From Bacteroidetes bacterium HGW-Bacteroidetes-2 (GTDB taxonomy: Bacteria > Bacteroidota > Bacteroidia > Flavobacteriales > Flavobacteriaceae), in contig PHDJ01000010.1 of NCBI GenBank assembly GCA_002842575.1, forward strand, positions 1 to 64,000: a stretch of DNA of 64,000 nt. Direction: 5' to 3'. The position numbers and the translations under genes are program-made. Below, one piece after another: positions 9,611-17,391 of the stretch (position 1 is its first letter; every line of letters begins with the position of its first letter). Under the pieces are notes generated by a model that did no database searches, was not told where the DNA came from, and worked only from the letters and a program-made list of their open reading frames with translations.

Positions 9611-9666
9611 AGTTGTGCTACACTTTTTAAGCACAACTACAATTCCCCATTTGGGGGCTAGGGGGC
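9611..9666. repeat. intergenic hairpins ahead of metF
   Basis: The gap between metH and metF (about 186 nt) holds two inverted repeats. One is a perfect 9-bp stem, 9611-9619 with 9630-9638, and may act as a terminator. The other is CCCC-ATTT-GGGG at 9645-9656, followed by CTAGGGGGC, which abuts the metF start. The second resembles palindromic spacers at 32850 and 34032 in this window, each of the form CCC..TTT..GGG then TAGG. Nothing else is seen in the gap. Confidence 0.5.
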
Positions 9667-9667
9667 A

Positions 9668-10624
9668 ATGAAGGTAACAAAACACATAGAAAATGCTAAC
9701 GGGAAAACCCTTTTTTCTTTTGAAATTTTACCGCCTTTAAAAGGCCAAAACATTCAATCAATTTTTGATAGTATAGATCCATTAATGGAATTTAAACCGC
9801 CTTTTATTGATGTAACTTATCATAGAGAGGAATATCAATTCAAAGAACTACCTAGTGGTTTGTTGCAAAAAAAAGTAGTAAAAAAACGACCTGGAACGGT
9901 GGGTATTTGTGCTGGAATTCAAAATAAATATGAGGTTGATGCCATACCGCATGTTTTGTGTGGCGGTTTTACTAAAGAAGATACCGAAAATCTTTTGATA
10001 GATTTAGATTTTTTAGACATTGATAATGTGGTAGCCTTGCGCGGTGACGCTTTAAAAAACGAAACCTATTTTAAACCTGAAAAAGAAGGAAATGCGTTTG
10101 CCTCAGAGCTTGTAAATCAAATAAGCAACCTTAATAAAGGCATTTATCTCGATGAAGATTTGCAGAATTCCTCTTGCACAAACTTTTGTATTGGCGTTTC
10201 TGGTTATCCCGAAAAACATATGGAAGCACCCAGTATGGATAGTGATATTCATTTTTTAAAACAGAAAATAAAAAATGGTGCCGATTACATCATTACCCAA
10301 ATGTTTTTTGACAACAAAAAGTTTTTTGATTTTGTGGTTAAATGCCGAAAATCTGGAATAACTGTGCCCATTATTCCGGGCTTAAAACCTATTGCTACAA
10401 AAAAACAACTCAATTTAATACCCCATCGTTTTAAAGTAGATTTACCAGATGACTTAATTATGGCAGTAGTGAAAGCCAAAGACAATGATGCCGTAAAAGA
10501 AATAGGAAATGAATGGTGTGTGCAGCAAAGTAAAATACTTATTGCGGCAGGCATCCCAGTTTTGCATTATTACTCGATGGGAAAAAGTGATAATATTAAA
10601 GCCATTGCATCGCAATTGTTTTAA
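9668..10624 (+). CDS. metF: 5,10-methylenetetrahydrofolate reductase
   Basis: MetF reduces 5,10-methylene-THF to 5-methyl-THF, the methyl donor used by MetH. The 318-residue protein shows the TIM-barrel flavoprotein features: the catalytic Glu in FSFEILPPLKG, PPFIDVTYH, the NVVALRGD strand, GVSGYPEKH and the ADYIITQMFFDNKKF segment. Length is standard. It lies 186 nt after metH on the same strand with hairpins between, so it may be separately expressed. The next gene starts 22 nt downstream. Confidence 0.96.
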   Translation: MKVTKHIENANGKTLFSFEILPPLKGQNIQSIFDSIDPLMEFKPPFIDVTYHREEYQFKELPSGLLQKKVVKKRPGTVGICAGIQNKYEVDAIPHVLCGGFTKEDTENLLIDLDFLDIDNVVALRGDALKNETYFKPEKEGNAFASELVNQISNLNKGIYLDEDLQNSSCTNFCIGVSGYPEKHMEAPSMDSDIHFLKQKIKNGADYIITQMFFDNKKFFDFVVKCRKSGITVPIIPGLKPIATKKQLNLIPHRFKVDLPDDLIMAVVKAKDNDAVKEIGNEWCVQQSKILIAAGIPVLHYYSMGKSDNIKAIASQLF

Positions 10625-10646
10625 ATATTCTATTATTTTTACGGCG

Positions 10647-11771
10647 ATGAAAAAAATTGCTGTTTTCCTGTTTTGTCTTTTTGGATTTATTATTTCGACT
10701 TCGCTCACTTCAAGTGTTTTTTCGCAAGAAGTACAAAAGTCATTTTCTCTAGAAGGCACCTACTTTTATGGAACTGTTTTAGAACACAATCCAGGTATAG
10801 GACACTTAATTACGGAACATCCTGAAGGTTTTATTCTTCAATATAATAGAAAAACCTATGGATTTAATGCTTGGGAAAGGCGATACAACTTTCCAGATTG
10901 GGGGTTTACCTTTTCTTATCAAGACATGAAAAATCCTGTTTTAGGTGAACTCTATGGGGTATATGCTCACATGAGTTGGTATTTTTTACGCCGAAATTTT
11001 AAAGTTTCTGTTGCTCAAGGTATTGCTTATGCTACAAATCCGTATGATAGGGACACAAATTTTAGAAACAATGCTTATGGGTCAACCTTATTAAGTACTA
11101 CTTTGTTAAGCGCAAATTTTACCAGAGAAAATATATGGAATGGCATAGGAGTTCATATTGGGGTATCGCTTTTACACTATTCAAACGGGAATGTGAGAGC
11201 GCCAAACACTAGCACAAACACCTTTGGATTAAGTGCAGGAGTTAGCTATCAGTTGGATTATGAAAACGTTCCAGAATTCATATACGATGGTGAAAAAGAA
11301 AAATATACAGAGCCATTTAAATACAATTTTGTGTTTCGTTCCGGCATTAATGAAAGTGATGTAATAGGGCAGGGACAATTTCCTTTTTATGTGTTTTCGG
11401 CTTTTATAGATAAGAAAATAAGCAGAAAAAGTACTTTTCAAGCAGGAGCAGATGTTTTTTATTCCTTGTTTTTAAAGGAATTGATTCAATACCGCTTTGT
11501 TGCTTTTCCTGAAGATAATTTATCGGGTGACGAAGATTATAAACGGGTTGGGCTTTTTGTTGGTCATGAATTACGCTTTAATAAAGTGGCATTTGTTTCT
11601 CAACTAGGGTATTATGTGTATTATCCGTATGATTTTGAGGGAAGAATATATAATCGGTTTGGACTAAAACGTTATTTTGGCGAAAGCGAGCGATTTTTTG
11701 GAGTTGTTTCTTTAAAATCGCATATTGCGAAGGCAGAGGCCATAGAATTTGGAATAGGGATTCGATTATAA
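10647..11771 (+). CDS. PagL-like outer-membrane acyl hydrolase
   Basis: A 374-residue exported protein. I start it at the ATG at 10647, giving a signal peptide ending near SVFSQ; earlier in-frame starts lie inside metF. The body is a beta-barrel pattern with repeated alternating aromatic strands. The segment LLHYSNGNVRAPNTSTNTFG, with His177 and Ser179, matches the His-x-Ser-Asn active-site region of PagL-type lipid A 3-O-deacylases (acyloxyacyl hydrolase family). This suggests trimming of lipid A acyl chains in the outer membrane. It is longer than PagL (about 170 residues), as is common in Bacteroidota versions. The activity is inferred. It follows metF by 22 nt and precedes the lipoprotein gene by 20 nt. 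Confidence 0.7.
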   Translation: MKKIAVFLFCLFGFIISTSLTSSVFSQEVQKSFSLEGTYFYGTVLEHNPGIGHLITEHPEGFILQYNRKTYGFNAWERRYNFPDWGFTFSYQDMKNPVLGELYGVYAHMSWYFLRRNFKVSVAQGIAYATNPYDRDTNFRNNAYGSTLLSTTLLSANFTRENIWNGIGVHIGVSLLHYSNGNVRAPNTSTNTFGLSAGVSYQLDYENVPEFIYDGEKEKYTEPFKYNFVFRSGINESDVIGQGQFPFYVFSAFIDKKISRKSTFQAGADVFYSLFLKELIQYRFVAFPEDNLSGDEDYKRVGLFVGHELRFNKVAFVSQLGYYVYYPYDFEGRIYNRFGLKRYFGESERFFGVVSLKSHIAKAEAIEFGIGIRL

Positions 11772-11791
11772 TTTTTTAAAAAAAGTAAGGC

Positions 11792-12541
11792 ATGAAAAAA
11801 ATTGTTTTTTTATTGGTTGTTGTTTTTTTATTAGGATGCGATTCTGAAAATGCAGACAATTGTCTTAAAACTTCGGGTTCCATCATTCAGCAAGAAGTTT
11901 CAGTTTCAGCATTCACTAAAATAAATGTTGGGCATCGGGTGCAATTAATAGTGCAACAAGGCGCAGAGCAACAAGTCATTCTAGAAACCGGCAAAAATTT
12001 AGCAGGCAATATTACCATTGAAGTAATCGATGACCGCTTGGTCATTACAGATAAAAATAACTGTAATTTGTTTCGTGATTTTGGTATTTCGAAAGTCTTT
12101 GTAACCTCGCCAAACATTTCAGAAATAAGAAATAGTTCTGGATTAACCATTGAAAGTAGAGGAGTGCTTCGTTATCCTAATTTAACATTGCTTTCTGAAG
12201 AACCAAACAATGGCGGAAATATAAATACCGATGGCGATTTTGAACTGGCTATAGAGGTTGAAAACTTTCATATTGTAGCTAATAATATTTCCAATTTTTT
12301 TATAACAGGTTCGGCTACCAACGCAAACATTGGACTCTTCTCTGGCGATTCTCGATTTGAGGGAGCCAATTTCATCATTCAAGATCTTATTTTTTTTCAC
12401 CGAAGCACCAACAAAATGTTTGTCAACCCACAACGTTCCATTCGTGGGGAAATTAGAAGTGGAGGAGATGTGATAGCTGTATTTAGACCACCTGTGGTAG
12501 AGGTGGAGGAGTTTTATACGGGGAGACTTATTTTTGAGTAG
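11792..12541 (+). CDS. DUF2807 (GIN-domain) lipoprotein
   Basis: A 249-residue lipoprotein with lipobox FLLGC (Cys16). The mature protein opens with the hallmark of the putative adhesin-head GIN domain (DUF2807): VSAFTKINVGHRVQLIVQQG, then ITIEVIDDRLVITDKN and a series of short beta-helix-like strands with Ser/Gly turns. These proteins are cell-surface or periplasmic beta-solenoids of unknown ligand. It lies 20 nt after the PagL-like gene and may be co-transcribed with it. Confidence 0.8.
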   Translation: MKKIVFLLVVVFLLGCDSENADNCLKTSGSIIQQEVSVSAFTKINVGHRVQLIVQQGAEQQVILETGKNLAGNITIEVIDDRLVITDKNNCNLFRDFGISKVFVTSPNISEIRNSSGLTIESRGVLRYPNLTLLSEEPNNGGNINTDGDFELAIEVENFHIVANNISNFFITGSATNANIGLFSGDSRFEGANFIIQDLIFFHRSTNKMFVNPQRSIRGEIRSGGDVIAVFRPPVVEVEEFYTGRLIFE

Positions 12542-12580
12542 ATTAAAAATTAATATTTTTAAATTTTTTAATCGGGTTTT
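12541..12580 (+). terminator. possible AT-rich terminator
   Basis: GATTAAAAA at 12541-12549 can pair with TTTTTTAATC at 12564-12573. The stem is AT-rich and weak, and lies between the convergent lipoprotein and toxin genes. Confidence 0.3.
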
Positions 12581-12609
12581 GAATATTTTAGGGTTTTAAT
12601 ATAAAAAAC

Positions 12610-12909
12610 TTATTTTCTTTTAGTCCAAGATTTTGGATTTCTTTTCCCGTGAAAAACACCAAAAACTAAAATTGTGTTTTTTTCAATAGTAAAATGGATT
12701 TGATAAGGAAATTGAGTAAGATTGCAAATTCGGGATTGTTTATATTTAACTGCCAGTTTTTTGGGATTAATTGTAATATAATTTAACCCTTCTTCTAAAT
12801 TTTGTAAAAACCGGGTTTCAAGGTTTTCGGAAGGAATTTCAGCATAATAATCATAGGCTTCTTTTATATCCCAGGAAGCTTCATCAGATAATAGCAACCT
12901 GTATTTCAT
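12610..12909 (-). CDS. RelE/ParE-type toxin
   Basis: A 99-residue protein with the ParE/RelE pattern: an N-terminal MKYRLLLSDEASWDIKEAYDYY helix, then RFLQNLEEGLNYITINPKKL, the ICNLTQFPYQIHFTIEKNTILVFGVFHGKRNP beta-sheet core and basic C-terminal residues. Toxins of this family act on ribosome-bound mRNA (RelE) or gyrase (ParE); the sequence does not decide which, though the long helical N-terminus favours ParE. Its start overlaps the upstream antitoxin stop by 4 nt, the usual antitoxin-toxin order. Confidence 0.85.
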   Translation of the reverse strand: MKYRLLLSDEASWDIKEAYDYYAEIPSENLETRFLQNLEEGLNYITINPKKLAVKYKQSRICNLTQFPYQIHFTIEKNTILVFGVFHGKRNPKSWTKRK

Positions 12910-13139
12910 GGTTCTTTCAAGATTTTATCTTTGGTTACTTCCCATGTATAAAATTGGGTTTCCCCAGTTTTATATCGTTCTAATCTTTTGTCCAATTCAT
13001 CCTTTTGAGCCTGGCTCAATTCCACCTCTTCCTGTTTTTGATAACTTTCAGCTAACTCTTGTATTAAGTGCAAAAGATTGTCATCAGCAGAATGAATATA
13101 TTCAAAAACCTTTTTTCTTAAATCATTATTCTTATTCAT
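12906..13139 (-). CDS. antitoxin of the addiction-module-component family
   Basis: A 77-residue acidic, helical protein. The C-terminal half ELSQAQKDELDKRLERYKTG matches the consensus of the putative addiction module component family that pairs with ParE/RelE toxins. It directly precedes the toxin gene and overlaps it by 4 nt. It would bind and neutralise the toxin and probably repress their shared promoter. The N-terminal half, predicted helical, lacks a clear DNA-binding motif. Confidence 0.82.
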   Translation of the reverse strand: MNKNNDLRKKVFEYIHSADDNLLHLIQELAESYQKQEEVELSQAQKDELDKRLERYKTGETQFYTWEVTKDKILKEP

Positions 13140-13158
13140 AATTCAAATATTTATAAAC

Positions 13159-13166
13159 CAAATTTA
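13159..13166 (-). promoter_or_regulatory. toxin-antitoxin promoter box
   Basis: On the minus strand this reads TAAATTTG, a full -7 match, 20 nt ahead of the antitoxin ATG. Confidence 0.45.
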
Positions 13167-13182
13167 CAAAAATTTTAGAAAT

Positions 13183-13245
13183 TTATTTTTCAATAGACCC
13201 CGTCAATTCTCTAAACAACTGCTCCAAGTTTTTGTGTTCAAGGGC
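13183..13245 (-). pseudogene. orphan 3' tail of gldA
   Basis: Read on the minus strand this encodes LEHKNLEQLFRELTGSIEK and a stop, clearly the C-terminus of GldA. The intact gldA 4.2 kb away ends LKNKNLEQLFRELTGKTD. No further gldA sequence is attached, so it is a displaced tail marking the left edge of an inserted segment. It lies just upstream of the toxin-antitoxin pair in the sense of gldA transcription, which probably was the original downstream neighbour of gldA. Confidence 0.85.
13198..13234. repeat. left direct repeat (gldA 3' end)
   Basis: This 37-bp stretch matches 17404-17440 at 35 of 37 positions in the same orientation. The two differences are both T/C changes at codon third positions of gldA. 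It is a candidate attachment-site half or recombination footprint. Confidence 0.8.
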
Positions 13246-14095
13246 ATATTACTCTACCCCTGCGAGCAAAAAACTCTGCTTCATACTCAAAGAAGTTATC
13301 GAAATAACAGCTATTAGCTCTGTTTTCATAAAGATATAAACCTCTTAATATAATACCCTGAGTATCGAAATATAACAAATTATTAATTCTATTGAATGTG
13401 TTTGATTTATTTTTCCAATTCATTACAGGTTTGTTAAAATATGAATTAATAAAATTATAATCGTAGTATTGATAAATATGAATTAATTCGTGGGAAAATA
13501 AAAAATAATTATCTAAATGATTAGTATCTATCACCATAACATTTCCAAATACAAAAGCCCTTTTATTTCTATCTAATAGCAAATCACTTTGTGAAAATAT
13601 TAACTCACCTGTTTGTAAAGAGCGTGAAAATTCAAATTTAGTTTTAGAGGCAGTTATAGTAGTTAAAATAAATGAAACGGGCATAATCTTATACCTTACC
13701 TTGAATTGATTTTTAGTATAAAATTCAATTCTGTTAAATCCAATATTAAAATGCCATTGCTCAAATAATCCTCGATTAGAAGTGGCATTTTAAACAATTG
13801 AGGTGCCTGCTGAATTAACCATTTTTGCCGCCCAACTATATTCCCAATGCCCCTTTTCTGGAATTTTACCTACTAAATTTTTGCTTTCATAAATTAAGTA
13901 GCCACCGATTGCTCCTTTCCAAAACCCATTTAGAAATATCTCTCCAATTTTATCCTCTGGGTTTTTATTTATAACGGCACCTATACCTCCAAAAACAGAG
14001 CCCAATCCTATGTTATACAATGCTATTTCAGTTTTATTTTGGGCTTGAAAATTTGTGTATAATAATAAGAATATAAGAAGAATAAATCTGTTCAT
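13238..14095 (-). pseudogene. HExxH exported protein interrupted by a stop codon
   Basis: Two open stretches, 14095-13790 and 13789-13238, lie in one frame separated by a single TAA at 13790-13792. Translating through it gives one coherent 285-residue protein: a signal peptide (MNRFILLIFLLLYTNFQAQ), a Gly-rich stretch, VNSAGTSIV-stop-NATSNRGLFEQWHFNIGFNR, then SHELIHIYQ, a zinc-metalloprotease HExxH motif at 13492-13478. A later EYEAEFFARR could supply a third ligand. The C-terminal end runs into the gldA-tail repeat and may also be truncated. Its start overlaps the Lnt-like gene stop by 4 nt. A sequencing error at the TAA cannot be excluded. Confidence 0.7.
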
Positions 14096-15561
14096 AATTG
14101 TTTTCCTGGTTTAAAAAATGTAGCTATCAAAAAAATTAATAAGCAACCAAAAATTGCATCTTTGCCATAGTTGCTATAAAATGAGGGCTTATTTTTAGGT
14201 ACTGATACCTCAAAATAGTTAATAACATCATTTGATTTTTTTAGTATATTGCCTGATGGGCTTATTGCTAAAGACCAACCATAATTTGATGCTTTTATAA
14301 CGGGGCGATTACTTTCAATAGCCCTTAACTTAATAATGTTATCATATTGTGCCATCCTATACCTGTTTGAATTCATAAAAAGTTCACTTGACATTACATA
14401 AATATATGAAGCATTTTTAATTTTATCTGCTACATAGAACGAATAAATTGATTCATAACAAATAAGAGGTAAAATTTGTATAGTATTTATAATTTGTTCT
14501 GACGAATCTTCAACATCTCCTCGATAAAACTTTTTATTAAAATAAGGATACAATTTAGGAAAAATATATTCAGTATATGGCACGAGTCGGTTTTTTACTT
14601 TTCCATAAAGAGTGTCTTTTGTGACTGTTATGGAGGCATTTACCATAAAATCTTTTTTCAAAAATCCTGTAGTACCTATAAATATATTTTCTACTATTCC
14701 ATTTATAATTAAGGTTTTAAAGTAGTGATGTGTTAAAGAGTTAGAAAAATTATTGTTATACATACCCCTAAAAGTTTGTTCTGGTATGATAAGCGATTTG
14801 TAACAACCTAAAGTGTCAATGTTTTTTATTATGTTAAAAGCAAGTTTATCTTTTTGCAATATTTGAGTGTTGTATTGATTATTGTAGGTAATAAAACGAT
14901 CAAATACTCCTAAGTTTTCTTCCTCTATATTGATGTCAAGTAAGAACAATGATAAAATCGAAGGCAATAATATAGTTATAAATAATAGGTTTAAATTCTT
15001 TTTTTTCAGAAAGATAATTTGGAATATAAAATAAGAAATTAACAATAACCACAAACTACCCCCAAGCACTCCGGTAAACTGATACCATTGAGCTAAATAA
15101 GTTTGGTTTGAAAGCAGGTTACCTAAAGTAAGCCAAGGGTATGAAAAATGATAGCTATTCTGTACATACTCAAAAAACAACCATAATGGGATAAAGACCA
15201 GTGTAGTTACATTGTACCTTTTTCTCAATATATAAAAAACTACAAAAGGGACAAGGTAAACTAACACATTTGCAAATAGACCAAAAACTCCCTTGTCAAT
15301 ACTAAACATCCAGAACAAGGCACCTATGTGCCAAGTAACAAGTATTGTAAGTGTTTTAAAAATATATAAATTAAATGGTATTTTATCACAGTAATGTATG
15401 TGATAAAAAATAGCAATTATAAATACTATAAAAAATAACCCAAAGTAGTTCCATGATAAAAATGAAACAAAGGTCAAAGATAAAGGGATCATAATCCATA
15501 AAACAAATAAAAGCAGTTTAATTAAACTGCTTTTATTTGTATAATTACATTTTTGAATCAT
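14092..15561 (-). CDS. apolipoprotein N-acyltransferase-like protein
   Basis: A 489-residue integral membrane protein of the Lnt family. Lnt moves an acyl chain from a phospholipid to the N-terminal Cys of lipoproteins. Seen: about six hydrophobic segments in residues 12-210 with the family's IPLWLFFEYVQN and YPWLTLGN motifs. A carbon-nitrogen hydrolase domain follows with the complete triad, Glu261 (IIPEQTF), Lys323 (KNRLVPYTEY) and Cys368 (LICYES), plus a final membrane helix. Its start overlaps the upstream lipoprotein gene by 4 nt, suggesting that this lipoprotein is a dedicated substrate. Whether it is the cell's only Lnt or an extra one cannot be told here; the cassette setting argues for an extra one. 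Confidence 0.88.
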   Translation of the reverse strand: MIQKCNYTNKSSLIKLLLFVLWIMIPLSLTFVSFLSWNYFGLFFIVFIIAIFYHIHYCDKIPFNLYIFKTLTILVTWHIGALFWMFSIDKGVFGLFANVLVYLVPFVVFYILRKRYNVTTLVFIPLWLFFEYVQNSYHFSYPWLTLGNLLSNQTYLAQWYQFTGVLGGSLWLLLISYFIFQIIFLKKKNLNLLFITILLPSILSLFLLDINIEEENLGVFDRFITYNNQYNTQILQKDKLAFNIIKNIDTLGCYKSLIIPEQTFRGMYNNNFSNSLTHHYFKTLIINGIVENIFIGTTGFLKKDFMVNASITVTKDTLYGKVKNRLVPYTEYIFPKLYPYFNKKFYRGDVEDSSEQIINTIQILPLICYESIYSFYVADKIKNASYIYVMSSELFMNSNRYRMAQYDNIIKLRAIESNRPVIKASNYGWSLAISPSGNILKKSNDVINYFEVSVPKNKPSFYSNYGKDAIFGCLLIFLIATFFKPGKQL

Positions 15562-16322
15562 TTTTTTAGATTCATTTCATTTCGAACAGAAGTGATTGCA
15601 ATAAAAGATGGTTCATTTTCGTGTACTTGGTACGCACCCCTACTGACCCTTATGGTTATTATAGCATCTTTCGGAAATCTTTCAACATCTTGTTGACTGA
15701 TTTGATAACTACCCTGACTATCTTCTACCACAAAAGTTTCAGATATACGAAATTGGTTTTCCCAAGCAATGTTTCCATTTAATTGATGTAATGGATCATA
15801 AGTTATAAATACTACAACACCATTTGTGTTCAGGTTGTCTGCATTCCAACTAATTGTTGAACCAGCTTCAATAAAATTTGAAGAAAAATTTACTGAAATT
15901 AACTCAGGAATATATATTGAATCTCCACTTCCTCCAATTCTCTGTCCTTTTTCATAAATTGTATAATTTAGAGTATCTCCGAATAAATTTTCAAATCGTG
16001 AGTCAAAAGAATTATTTTCAAATTGGATTGAACTTTTCAAACCATCAAATATTTCTATAGATTTATTTGATCTCAAATTAGATTGTTCACTTCTTTTTTC
16101 GGATATGGCTACTCTCCTAGATTGTTTATTGCCAACACCTAGAGCATTTGATTGAAGCAAAATACTTCCGTCTAATTTTTCAGTTAACATTAATTTAGTA
16201 AGTTTTTCAACTAAATCTGCTTTAGCTTTTACTTCTTCATCTAACATGTTATTTTCAGTAGAACATGCATAAAATAATAATATTGATAAAAATGCGCAAA
16301 ATTTGATTATATAATTTTTCAT
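15558..16322 (-). CDS. cassette lipoprotein
   Basis: A 254-residue lipoprotein with lipobox FYAC (Cys20) followed by an acidic STENNMLDEE stretch, a pattern compatible with surface-export signals of Bacteroidota lipoproteins. After a low-complexity linker, the C-terminal half is beta-rich (GSTISWNADNLNTNGVVVFITYDP, YQISQQDVERFPKDAIITIRVSRG), reminiscent of an immunoglobulin-like fold. It starts 11 nt after the exported protein gene and overlaps the Lnt-like gene by 4 nt. Function unknown; probably modified by the neighbouring acyltransferase (inference). Confidence 0.75.
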   Translation of the reverse strand: MKNYIIKFCAFLSILLFYACSTENNMLDEEVKAKADLVEKLTKLMLTEKLDGSILLQSNALGVGNKQSRRVAISEKRSEQSNLRSNKSIEIFDGLKSSIQFENNSFDSRFENLFGDTLNYTIYEKGQRIGGSGDSIYIPELISVNFSSNFIEAGSTISWNADNLNTNGVVVFITYDPLHQLNGNIAWENQFRISETFVVEDSQGSYQISQQDVERFPKDAIITIRVSRGAYQVHENEPSFIAITSVRNEMNLKK

Positions 16323-16333
16323 TTTTTTAGTTT

Positions 16334-17017
16334 TTAGTTTCCTCTGTTAGTTATAAAATCATTTGCATCAGTATAATCTTCAATACCTGCTGGTTTAGAA
16401 TCCCCACAATCTGCACAACCCCATGGATTTATATCTTCAACTAAATGTGATGGTGATAAATAGATAGGTTGTGATACACCTTGATTCCAAGGTGCTAAAA
16501 ATGTATACTCAAAAATGTGTTTCAATCGACCGGCATTTGTTTCTCCGGGATAAGTAGGTGTAATGTTGAAATCAAAATTATGGTATGGTGCATCGTATGT
16601 CTCCCAATAAACAACCTCTAGATGAAATTCAAAATCAGCTGGAGGTACTTGAATACTAACAACTTGACTACCAGTTTGAAGTACATATTGAAATGAAAAA
16701 TCAGGACATTGTGGTGAAGTTACAGTTACCATAGCATACCATTTATTTCTTATCATTAACATAAGTGCTGGTATTGCTCCGAATCTTAAATCTTCAGATG
16801 GTACAAAACCTTGAAAATTTGGTTGTCTAGCCCAGTTTGCATCATTTGGACTATCAAAGTTTAATGTAATTGAACGTGTAAGAGGTGGATCAGTACATCC
16901 AGCGTTATTACCACCGCCCGGGTCATTTTTATCAAAACTTGACATGGTAAACGCAATGCTAAAATAAATGCCCAATGTCAATAAACCGACAATGAAAGCA
17001 ATTCTTTTTTTCTTCAT
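16334..17017 (-). CDS. exported protein, first gene of cassette operon
   Basis: A 227-residue protein with a basic start MKKKR and one hydrophobic segment (IAFIVGLLTLGIYFSIAFTM), a signal peptide or anchor. The mature part is acidic and aromatic-rich, with Cys in NAGCTDPP, SPQCPDF and WGCADCGD. It has no lipobox and no enzyme motif. It is the first gene of a minus-strand operon and faces the XRE regulator gene across a 121-nt gap containing a palindrome. I do not recognise the family. Confidence 0.7.
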   Translation of the reverse strand: MKKKRIAFIVGLLTLGIYFSIAFTMSSFDKNDPGGGNNAGCTDPPLTRSITLNFDSPNDANWARQPNFQGFVPSEDLRFGAIPALMLMIRNKWYAMVTVTSPQCPDFSFQYVLQTGSQVVSIQVPPADFEFHLEVVYWETYDAPYHNFDFNITPTYPGETNAGRLKHIFEYTFLAPWNQGVSQPIYLSPSHLVEDINPWGCADCGDSKPAGIEDYTDANDFITNRGN

Positions 17018-17058
17018 AATTTTTGGTTTTTAATTATTAATTTGTAACTGATATTACT

Positions 17059-17066
17059 CGAATATA
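17059..17066 (-). promoter_or_regulatory. possible promoter of cassette operon
   Basis: On the minus strand this reads TATATTCG, one mismatch from TAnnTTTG. It lies about 40 nt ahead of the exported-protein start. Its -33 region would fall in the palindrome at 17083-17100. Confidence 0.35.
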
Positions 17067-17082
17067 TAAAGAAAATTTTTAA

Positions 17083-17100
17083 CAGAACATAAATGTTCTG
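17083..17100. promoter_or_regulatory. palindromic operator candidate
   Basis: CAGAACATAAATGTTCTG is an 8-bp perfect inverted repeat with a 2-bp centre. It lies in the middle of the divergent region between the XRE regulator and the exported-protein operon. Dyads of this size are typical binding sites of dimeric XRE/Cro-like repressors. The position over the -33 region of the minus-strand promoter suggests repression. Confidence 0.55.
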
Positions 17101-17138
17101 AATTTTTTTCAAATACATCCATAATTTTCATCTAGATT

Positions 17139-17360
17139 ATGGACGAAATTGAAAGTTATATCAAGAAAATTGGTAAGAATATTGTTAAGTTAAGGGAAGA
17201 GAGAAACTTGAAACAAATAGATTTGTCTATAAAACTTAACATTGAAGATTCAGCACTACGTAGAATAGAAACAGGAAGAACTAATCCAACAATTAAAACT
17301 CTTTATAACATTGCTGTTGAATTAAATGTTGATTTAATTGAACTATTAAGAAATGATTAG
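17139..17360 (+). CDS. XRE-family regulator
   Basis: A 73-residue protein that is essentially one Cro/C1-type helix-turn-helix: IGKNIVKLREERNLKQIDLSIKLNIEDSALRRIETG, then RTNPTIKTLYNIAVELNVDLIELL. It has no sensor domain. Such short XRE proteins bind DNA as dimers. It is divergent from the cassette operon and shares its control region, so it is probably the local regulator. A near-match -7 box (TAATTTTC, 17122-17129) sits just before the start, giving almost no leader. It is the last gene before the right-hand gldA repeat. Confidence 0.88.
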   Translation: MDEIESYIKKIGKNIVKLREERNLKQIDLSIKLNIEDSALRRIETGRTNPTIKTLYNIAVELNVDLIELLRND

Positions 17361-17391
17361 TTTGTGTCAACGAACTCTACTAGACAAATTT

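Noticed and set aside
13238-13684. 148-residue protein starting MPVSFILTTI as a gene of its own
   Set aside because: Translation continues in frame upstream into the exported protein ending at the TAA; the Met is internal.
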